From an uncultured Oscillospiraceae bacterium (GTDB taxonomy: Bacteria > Bacillota > Clostridia > Oscillospirales > Oscillospiraceae), in the NCBI GenBank assembly GCA_910584805.1, contig CAJUCB010000032.1:1-20362 (forward strand): a stretch of 20,362 nucleotides of DNA. Direction: 5' to 3'. The position numbers and the translations under genes are program-made. The notes beneath the pieces are model-generated. The model was not told the DNA's origin, made no database searches, and saw only the letters and a program-made list of their open reading frames with translations. Numbering within the stretch: position 1 is the first letter of the stretch; the number at the start of each line of letters is the position of its first letter. This document shows, one piece after another, positions 15,214 to 20,362 of the stretch.

Positions 15214-16110
15214 ATGGAACTGCGGGTCCTGCGTTATTTTCTTGCCGTGGCTCGGGAGGAGAGCATTTCCGCTGCGGCGGAATCCCTACATCTGACCCAG
15301 CCCACCCTGTCCCGCCAGTTGATGGACCTGGAAGCGGAGTTGGGGAAAACCCTGTTTCTCCGGGGGAACAGAAAGGTCACCCTGACCCAGGAGGGGGCCT
15401 TTCTGCGCAAGCGGGCCAACGAGATTCTTGACCTAGTGGAAAAGACCCAGGCGGAGTTCCAAACCAGCCAAGAGGCCCTCTCCGGGGACGTATACGTAGG
15501 CGGCGGGGAAAGCGACGCCATGCGCCTCATTGCCCGGACTGCGGGGGCACTGCAGAGCGCCCACCCCCAAGTCCGCTTCCACCTATACAGCGGCAACGCC
15601 TACGACGTGGGGGAGCGGTTGGAGAAGGGGCTGCTGGACTTCGGCATCCTGATGGGCACCGCCGACCTGGCGAACTATGACTACCTCCAACTCCCCCTCT
15701 ACGACAGCTGGGGGGTGCTGATGCGCAAGGACAGCCCTTTGGCCCAAAAGGCCAGGGTCCGCCCGGAGGATTTGTGGGACCAGCCCCTGTTGCTTTCCCG
15801 CCAGGCCCTCATCAAGAGCAGCCTGTCCAACTGGCTCCAACGGGATTTGGGGGCGCTGAATGTGGTCTCCACCTACAACCTGCTGTTCAACGCCTCCCTG
15901 ATGGTAGAGGAGGGGTTGGGCTACGCCCTGGCCCTGGACAAGCTCATCAACACCAGCGGGGACAGCCCCCTCTGTTTCCGTCCCCTGGAACCTGCGCTGC
16001 GCTCGGAGCTCCATGTGGTGTGGAAAAAATACCAGGTGTTTTCCAAGGCGGCGGAGGCCTTTCTGGCCCTGCTCCGGGACCAGGCGGCGGGGATACGCCC
16101 CCCCATTTGA
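15214..16110 (+). CDS. LysR family transcriptional regulator
   Basis: A 298-aa regulator of typical family length. The N-terminal winged helix-turn-helix (residues 1-60) contains SISAAAESLHLTQPTLSRQL, and the linker helix follows to about 90. The effector-binding domain (about 92-290) contains VYVGGGESDAMRLIA and LLDFGILMG. It is divergent from the acetyltransferase gene, the usual layout for a LysR regulator and its target; the co-inducer is unknown. The gene ends 10 nt before a hairpin whose right arm holds the ribosome binding site of the following recombinase. Confidence 0.94.
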   Translation: MELRVLRYFLAVAREESISAAAESLHLTQPTLSRQLMDLEAELGKTLFLRGNRKVTLTQEGAFLRKRANEILDLVEKTQAEFQTSQEALSGDVYVGGGESDAMRLIARTAGALQSAHPQVRFHLYSGNAYDVGERLEKGLLDFGILMGTADLANYDYLQLPLYDSWGVLMRKDSPLAQKARVRPEDLWDQPLLLSRQALIKSSLSNWLQRDLGALNVVSTYNLLFNASLMVEEGLGYALALDKLINTSGDSPLCFRPLEPALRSELHVVWKKYQVFSKAAEAFLALLRDQAAGIRPPI

Positions 16111-16120
16111 CAAATGCAGT

Positions 16121-16157
16121 AAAATACCTCCAACAGCTTTGTTTGGAGGTATTTTTT
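16121..16157 (+). terminator. lysR terminator hairpin whose 3' arm holds the recombinase Shine-Dalgarno
   Basis: AAAATACCTCCAA (16121-16133) pairs with its exact complement at 16143-16155 over a 9-nt loop, followed by TT. The right arm contains GGAGGT (16145-16150), seven bases before the recombinase ATG at 16158. The stem can act as an intrinsic terminator and, in any read-through RNA, would hide the ribosome binding site. Confidence 0.8.
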
Positions 16158-17000
16158 ATGGGCTATTTTATCTCAGGGGCGGACATCGCCGCCTTTGCCG
16201 CGCAGCTGCGCCGGGAGGAACGGGCCAAGGGCACGTTGGAGAAATACTTGCGGGACGTGAGGGCCTTGCAGCGCTGGTTAGACGGGCGGCCGGTGGCCCA
16301 GGACAGCCTGGCAGGTTGGAAAGCCTGGCTGCTCCAAGAGGGCTACGCCCCCGCCACGGTGAATTCCATGCTGGCGGCGGTGAATACCTTCCTGCGCTGC
16401 ATGGGCTGGACGGAATGCCGGGTAAAATTTTTGAAAATCCAGCGGCGCTTGTTCCGGGAGCACCGCCGGGAGCTGACCCGGGCCGAGTACGCCCGGCTCC
16501 TGGACGCCGCCCGGCAGCAGGGCCGGGAACGCTTAGCCCTACTGATGGAGACCATCTGTGCCACGGGCATCCGGGTCAGTGAGCTGCGGTATATCACCCT
16601 GGCGGCGGTGCGGCTGGGGCGGGCGGAAATCGCCTTGAAGGGGAAGCTGCGCACCATCCTCCTCCCTGCCAAGCTGTGCCGGAAGCTACAAGCATACGCC
16701 CGGAAGCATGCCATCGCCTCTGGCGAGCTCTTTCTCACAGCCAGGGGAAAGCCCCTGGGGCGGCGGCAGATTTGGGGAGAAATGAAGGGGTTGTGTCCCC
16801 TGGCGGGGGTGGAGAAAAGCAAGGTGTTCCCCCACAACCTGCGCCACCTCTTCGCCACCACCTTTTATCAAAGCTGCAAGGATATCGCCCGCTTGGCGGA
16901 CGTGCTGGGGCACTCCTCCATCGAGACCACCCGGGTGTATCTCCTCACCACAGGCCGGGAGCACCGGCGGGCGCTGGACCGGCTGGGGCTGGTGTCCTAA
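16158..17000 (+). CDS. Tyrosine recombinase/integrase (XerC/D-like), likely dedicated invertase
   Basis: A 280-aa site-specific recombinase. The N-terminal SAM-like core-binding domain spans residues about 1-90 (GTLEKYLRDVRALQRWL). The catalytic domain follows with all active-site residues: R139 in ATGIRVSEL, probable K163, H226-x-x-R229 (HNLRHLF), H252 (LGHSSIETT) and nucleophile Y261 (TRVYLL). The open frame extends upstream into lysR, but the ATG at 16158 is chosen because GGAGGT precedes it and the family begins here. The gene is directly followed by two inverted candidate recombination sites around a promoter, so it probably inverts that segment. It could also be a lone integrase remnant, but no phage or conjugation genes are visible. 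Confidence 0.93.
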   Translation: MGYFISGADIAAFAAQLRREERAKGTLEKYLRDVRALQRWLDGRPVAQDSLAGWKAWLLQEGYAPATVNSMLAAVNTFLRCMGWTECRVKFLKIQRRLFREHRRELTRAEYARLLDAARQQGRERLALLMETICATGIRVSELRYITLAAVRLGRAEIALKGKLRTILLPAKLCRKLQAYARKHAIASGELFLTARGKPLGRRQIWGEMKGLCPLAGVEKSKVFPHNLRHLFATTFYQSCKDIARLADVLGHSSIETTRVYLLTTGREHRRALDRLGLVS

Positions 17001-17003
17001 AAA

Positions 17004-17021
17004 ACAAAAACAATATTTTGT
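17004..17021 (+). repeat. Left inverted recombination site (candidate IRL)
   Basis: ACAAAA-ACAATA-TTTTGT: two 6-bp inverted arms around a 6-bp asymmetric core, the layout of a tyrosine recombinase crossover site. It matches the reverse complement of 17257-17274 at 16 of 18 positions, and the two differences are symmetric so each site keeps its dyad. It starts 4 bp after the recombinase stop. On its own it could also pass for a weak AT-rich terminator. Confidence 0.65.
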
Positions 17022-17068
17022 TTGTACCACTGCGGGGAACATTGGTGCAAACTCCATATTGCAAAGAA

Positions 17069-17097
17069 ATTATATCATGTAGGTTGGGAAAAAACAA
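17069..17097 (-). promoter_or_regulatory. Promoter inside the invertible segment, now facing away from the zinc-ribbon and surface genes
   Basis: On the minus strand: -35 TTGTTT (17092-17097), 17-bp spacer, TG-extended -10 TATAAT (17069-17074, TG at 17076-17077). As drawn it reads toward the 3' end of the recombinase, antisense to it. After inversion about the two sites its -10 would lie at 17204-17209, facing right, about 90 nt before the zinc-ribbon start. Confidence 0.75.
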
Positions 17098-17127
17098 GGT
17101 GATTTTCTACATTTTTGCACAAAAGCC

Positions 17128-17159
17128 AAAGCCACAAACCAGACAGTTTTTGCGGCTTT
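17128..17159. repeat. Hairpin in the middle of the invertible segment
   Basis: AAAGCC (17128-17133) pairs with GGCTTT (17154-17159), extended inward by four more pairs after one mismatch. T residues follow on the plus strand, so it could weakly stop read-through from the recombinase, or be a protein-binding site near the promoter. Confidence 0.4.
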
Positions 17160-17256
17160 TCACCAGTGCGCACTTTTTCCCAAAAAGACTGGGTGCCGTG
17201 TGCTTTTTTCGTCGCATTTCCCTCTTATGTGGACAAGTTAGGCCTCTATCCGTGGG

Positions 17257-17274
17257 ACGAAATATTGTTTTCGT
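17257..17274 (-). repeat. Right inverted recombination site (candidate IRR)
   Basis: ACGAAA-TATTGT-TTTCGT, the inverted partner of 17004-17021. The 6-bp core is identical when read on the other strand, and the arms differ only by the paired A/G and T/C changes. It ends 26 bp before the zinc-ribbon start codon. Confidence 0.65.
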
Positions 17275-17300
17275 GACAACCACAACAGGGCGGTGATGCG

Positions 17301-18224
17301 ATGAAAAAAAACTTCTACGACTACTGCTTGGAGCAGGGAAAGACTGCGCTGCTGCAACAGTGGGACGTAGAAAAGAACGGAAGCCAGACCCCCCACGACC
17401 TCTCCTACGGCAGCAAACGCAAGGCCTGGTGGCGCTGCGCCCAGGGCCACAGCTGGCAGGCAGCCCCCTGCACCCGCACGGCGGGCAGCGGCTGTCCCTA
17501 CTGCGCCAACCGCTTGCTGGCCCCCGGAGAGAATGACTTGGCCGCAGCTTGCCCCCAGCTGGTGGAGCAGTGGGATTTTGCCAAAAACCACCCGCTGGCC
17601 CCCTGGGACCTCACCGCGGGGTCCCGGAAGCGTGTTTGGTGGCGCTGTGACAAGGGCCACCAGTGGCAGGCACTGGTGGTGTCCCGCTCTCAAGGGGCGG
17701 GGTGCCCGGTGTGCGCGGGCAAGGTAATCGTTCCTGGGGAGAACGATTTGGCCAGCCGCTTCCCCCAAGTGGCCACCCAATGGGATGTTTCCAAAAACGG
17801 CACGCTGACGCCGGAGGCCTGCAGCCCCTCCAGCAACCGCAAGGTCTGGTGGACCTGCCCTCTGGGCCACGGATACCAGGCGGCGGTGAGTGCGCGGACG
17901 GCAAGTGGTTCCGGCTGCCCCTACTGCGCGGGGCGGAAGGTGCTCTCCGGGTTCAACGACCTGGCCACCCTGGAACCGGCGGTGGCCGCCAGCTGGCACC
18001 CCAGCTTGAATGGGGCCCTGGAACCGGAGATGGTCACCGTGGGCAGCCGCCGGAAGGTCTGGTGGCAGTGCCCGGAGGGGCACAGTTGGAAAGCGGCGGT
18101 CTATTCCAGAACAGGTGCAAAAAAGTGCGGCTGCCCGGTATGCGCCGGGCGGGGACGCCCCCAGCGCCAACGGCGTTACGGGCCATCCGGCACCGTCCCT
18201 GGGCTGGAAGATACATTGAATTAA
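17301..18224 (+). CDS. Four-repeat zinc-ribbon protein (DUF4379-type treble-clef repeats)
   Basis: A 307-aa, probably cytoplasmic protein made of four tandem units of about 70 residues. Each starts with a tryptophan (W21, W91, W161, W232) in WDxxKNG-like sequence, continues as GSxRKVWWxC, then GHxWxA, then GCPxC. The metal ligands are C46/H50/C65/C68, C116/H120/C135/C138, C186/H190/C206/C209 and C257/H261/C278/C281. The tail is basic (GRPQRQRRYG), consistent with nucleic acid binding. The domain is often joined to nucleases, but no nuclease domain is seen here. The ribosome binding site is weak (GGGCGGTG). It sits behind the candidate invertible promoter and 16 nt before the secreted repeat protein, so the two are probably one transcript. 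Function unknown. Confidence 0.88.
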   Translation: MKKNFYDYCLEQGKTALLQQWDVEKNGSQTPHDLSYGSKRKAWWRCAQGHSWQAAPCTRTAGSGCPYCANRLLAPGENDLAAACPQLVEQWDFAKNHPLAPWDLTAGSRKRVWWRCDKGHQWQALVVSRSQGAGCPVCAGKVIVPGENDLASRFPQVATQWDVSKNGTLTPEACSPSSNRKVWWTCPLGHGYQAAVSARTASGSGCPYCAGRKVLSGFNDLATLEPAVAASWHPSLNGALEPEMVTVGSRRKVWWQCPEGHSWKAAVYSRTGAKKCGCPVCAGRGRPQRQRRYGPSGTVPGLEDTLN

Positions 18225-18240
18225 AGGAGGAAACCTCATA

Positions 18241-20362
18241 ATGAGAAGGAAAATTTTGTCCCTTGTTTTGGCTTTATGTATGGTCATTTCCTTACTGCCA
18301 ATGACGGCGTTTGCAGCTAGTGGTGACAAGCATACTCTGACAGTCAATCTGACGGGCGTTACTGTTAGTGAAAACACTGTATACGGTACTGCATCCGTAA
18401 AAAAAGGTGATGCTGATCAAAGCCCTACGGAAATCACCACTGCAAGTGGCACAGTCGAAGTAACCGAGGGAACTGACAGTGAAAAGCTGATTATCAGCAT
18501 TGTGGCTCCCACTGGCTATGCCGTCGATACAGTCAAAAAAGATACTGATCAGCCGCTTGATGCAAACGAAGATGGCGACTATGTGCTGGAAAACATAACT
18601 GCCGATGTTTCCATTACTGTTACCTATAAGCAGGTCTTTGATATTACAGTTACTTCCCCCACGGGTGGCACCGCAACCGCTACCCAAGCAACTGCTGCCG
18701 CCGGAGAACAAGTCACTGTAAATGTCAAAGCAAATGACGGATTCCAAATCGACAAGGTACAATACACTCCTGATGGTGATTCCGCTGCTGATGCGACAGC
18801 AGGTACAGTGGATGCAGATGGAAATACCCCCTACACCTTCACTATGCCCAATAAGGCTGTCACCGTAACAGCTACATTTACAGAAGTCGATTACAAAGTC
18901 GCTATTGATTCCAATATTACAGGCGGTACTGTAGCCGCTGATGTCTCCACTGCCAACAAAGACGACACAGTAACCTTGACAGTTACACCTGCTACCGGAA
19001 ACGAAATCAAAGCTGTAACTGTTACTCCTAAATCTGGTACAGCTATCACGCCTACCAAGGGGGACACCCAGGATGGTGCTACCACGTACACCTTCGCCAT
19101 GCCTGCCTCTGACGTCACCGTAGGTGCAACCTTCGGCAAAGTTACTTATGCAATCGCCGGAACTGGCTCTCTGACCAACGGTTCCGTCACCGCCACTGTG
19201 GGTGGAGAAACCGTCACCAGCGCCAACGAAGGCGACGTAGTGACTTTGGTCGTCACTCCCGCTGAGGGCTATCAGCTCAAAGATGGTACTTTGAAGGTGA
19301 CAAAAACAACAGGCGGTGAAACTGTTTCTTTAGTAGACAATAAGTTCACTATGCCCGCTGAGGGGGTCACTGTTGCCGCAGAGTTTGAGGCCATTGATTA
19401 TACTATCACAGTCAATGAAACCAAAGGCGATGTTTCCAGCGATACCTCTATCACCGTTAATGTCGACAGCAGTAATGACACTACTTACGACCCTGATACA
19501 AAGCCCACAGCCAACATTGGACAGAACGTAACTGTGAAAGTCACAGCTCCCAAGGGTTATATTGCACGCGTTTCCGGCGTTGCGGGTGGTACAGAGACAA
19601 CCCCGACTGATCCTATTAAGTCTGATGCTGCCGAAGGAACAAATGAAACCAGCTATTCCTTCACCATGCCTGCCGACGATGCAAACATAGCGGTAACGTA
19701 TGAAGTTGTAAAGGCGCATAAAATTACAATTACTCCTCCCCAAAACGGTAGTGTCACATCTAGCATAGTGACCGCTGATGCAAATGATGAAGTGACCCTG
19801 ACAATCACCCCTGCCACAGGATATGAGTTAGACACACTGACCGTTACAGACGCGGACGCTGCTGCTGTCCCAGTAACTGACAACAAGTTTACTATGCCCG
19901 ACAAAAACGTTACCGTTTCCGCAACCTTCAAGCAGTCTACATACACTATTACTGTTACTGAACCTACAAATGGTACAGTAACAGTAACCGACGAAAAAAC
20001 AGAAGCTCACTATCAAGATTCCATTAGTCTGACTGTCACTCCTGACAACGAATATGAAATCAGCGCCGTGACAATGACTCCTGCGGGTGGCAGTGCAACC
20101 ACTTTGACTGCAACTGGTGGTCCTGACGCCGAAACAGGGGCTACAACCTATTCTTTCACCATGCCTGCTGCTGATGTCACCATTACAGCTACCTTCGTGA
20201 AAGAGGGTAGCGAAAATCCGACTCCTCCCAGCGGCGGTTCCAGCGGTGGTTCCACCACCCCCACACCTCCCCCCGTTGACCCCGATCCCAATCCCCCCTC
20301 CGCCGGTGAGGACGTGACCCAGACCGTGACCCCCGACATCAGCGAGGGCACCGCTTCCGCCA
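18241..20362 (+). CDS. Large secreted protein with InlB-type B-repeats (3' end outside window)
   Basis: The frame is open for 707 codons to the edge. A signal peptide (RRK then a hydrophobic core) probably ends after A25 (MTAFA). About seven beta-rich repeats of 75-105 residues follow, ending in xFTMPxxxVTVxATF motifs (Met at 202, 287, 371, 476, 552 and 641, plus a diverged first unit near 117-133). Units also share DxVTLTVTPAxGYE. This is the divergent InlB B-repeat architecture of Firmicute surface proteins. A P/T/G/S-rich linker (about 657-694) then leads off the window, where an anchoring domain such as SLH would be expected. AGGAGG lies 10 nt before the ATG. The repeats are AT-richer (ACA, ACT, GTA, AAA codons) than neighbouring genes, while the linker returns to GC-rich codons. 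Adhesion or surface function is inferred. Confidence 0.88.
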   Translation, partial: MRRKILSLVLALCMVISLLPMTAFAASGDKHTLTVNLTGVTVSENTVYGTASVKKGDADQSPTEITTASGTVEVTEGTDSEKLIISIVAPTGYAVDTVKKDTDQPLDANEDGDYVLENITADVSITVTYKQVFDITVTSPTGGTATATQATAAAGEQVTVNVKANDGFQIDKVQYTPDGDSAADATAGTVDADGNTPYTFTMPNKAVTVTATFTEVDYKVAIDSNITGGTVAADVSTANKDDTVTLTVTPATGNEIKAVTVTPKSGTAITPTKGDTQDGATTYTFAMPASDVTVGATFGKVTYAIAGTGSLTNGSVTATVGGETVTSANEGDVVTLVVTPAEGYQLKDGTLKVTKTTGGETVSLVDNKFTMPAEGVTVAAEFEAIDYTITVNETKGDVSSDTSITVNVDSSNDTTYDPDTKPTANIGQNVTVKVTAPKGYIARVSGVAGGTETTPTDPIKSDAAEGTNETSYSFTMPADDANIAVTYEVVKAHKITITPPQNGSVTSSIVTADANDEVTLTITPATGYELDTLTVTDADAAAVPVTDNKFTMPDKNVTVSATFKQSTYTITVTEPTNGTVTVTDEKTEAHYQDSISLTVTPDNEYEISAVTMTPAGGSATTLTATGGPDAETGATTYSFTMPAADVTITATFVKEGSENPTPPSGGSSGGSTTPTPPPVDPDPNPPSAGEDVTQTVTPDISEGTASA

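Larger units (their letters stand above)
17022..17256. other. Candidate invertible promoter segment (235 bp)
   Basis: Gene-free, AT-richer DNA bounded by two inverted 18-bp sites and lying between the recombinase and the zinc-ribbon gene. It holds one good promoter, now on the minus strand, plus further inverted repeats: TTGGGAAAAA (17084-17093) with its complement at 17174-17183, a hairpin at 17128-17159, and the palindrome AGTGCGCACT (17165-17174). No convincing promoter reads rightward in the present orientation. Inversion would turn the promoter toward 17301. Confidence 0.6.

Noticed and set aside
15774..16157. Upstream extension of the recombinase frame into lysR
   Set aside because: The extension overlaps lysR in another frame, resembles no recombinase domain, and a GGAGGT-preceded ATG at 16158 fits the family start.
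17001..17025. Left inverted site considered only as an intrinsic terminator of the recombinase
   Set aside because: The stem is short and all A/T apart from one G-C pair, with no proper T-run; its 16 of 18 match to an inverted partner 253 bp away is better explained as a recombination site, though both roles are possible.
16686..17057. Minus-strand frame running from the invertible segment into the recombinase
   Set aside because: Its first residues matter only as the leader ORF formed after inversion; the rest is antisense to the recombinase and has no domain.
17084..17183. Inner inverted repeat (TTGGGAAAAA and complement) considered as the recombination sites
   Set aside because: Only 10 bp, no arm-core-arm structure, and the left copy overlaps the promoter spacer and -35 region; the outer 18-bp pair has the right architecture.
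17238..18377. A 379-codon minus-strand open frame across the zinc-ribbon gene
   Set aside because: It is antisense to a gene with clear repeats and metal ligands, and its protein has no recognisable domain; long shadow frames are common in GC-rich DNA.
18241..20220. Periodic repeats considered as a CRISPR array or other DNA-level repeat
   Set aside because: The period is protein-level (75-105 residues, diverged DNA) in one open frame with a signal peptide; there are no identical short repeats with spacers.

Overview
The window looks like chromosomal DNA from a GC-rich, spore-forming Firmicute, probably an Oscillospiraceae-type gut anaerobe. This is inferred from the fused IspH–S1 protein, the scpA-scpB-DUF2953-ytfJ-carboxypeptidase-rluB gene order, sporulation-associated YtfJ/GerW, RpiR regulation and GC-rich codon use. 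No rRNA, tRNA, CRISPR array or insertion sequence was seen.

Positions 1-4986 (minus strand) form one tightly overlapping operon: an RpiR/SIS regulator, a BaiN/HI0933 flavoprotein, cytidylate kinase, a PlsC acyltransferase and an IspH–S1 fusion that runs off the left edge. It is read from a near-consensus promoter at 5065-5093. Positions 5104-10167 (minus strand) form a second cluster: a site-2 protease homologue, scpA, scpB, a DUF2953 protein, ytfJ, a D-Ala-D-Ala carboxypeptidase and rluB.

Positions 10168-14484 hold a divergent promoter region, then a hybrid histidine kinase whose stop codon overlaps the start of a lipoprotein solute-binding protein. There is no transporter, HPt protein or response regulator with an output domain. 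A strong terminator ends the unit. Positions 14493-16157 hold a divergent acetyltransferase/LysR pair, with well-formed promoters in both directions.

Positions 16158-20362 are the accessory part and the most interesting. A complete tyrosine recombinase is followed by a 271-bp gene-free element. Two 18-bp sites in opposite orientation bound it, each made of two 6-bp arms around a 6-bp core. Between them is a good promoter (TTGTTT, 17 bp, TG-extended TATAAT) that now points away from the downstream genes. Those genes encode a four-repeat zinc-ribbon protein and a large secreted InlB-type repeat protein. Inverting the segment on paper turns the promoter toward them and creates a short leader ORF whose stop overlaps the zinc-ribbon start as ATGA. 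I read this as a self-contained phase-variation switch, shown here in the OFF orientation. The secreted-protein repeats are AT-richer than everything around them, which suggests a mosaic or transferred origin.
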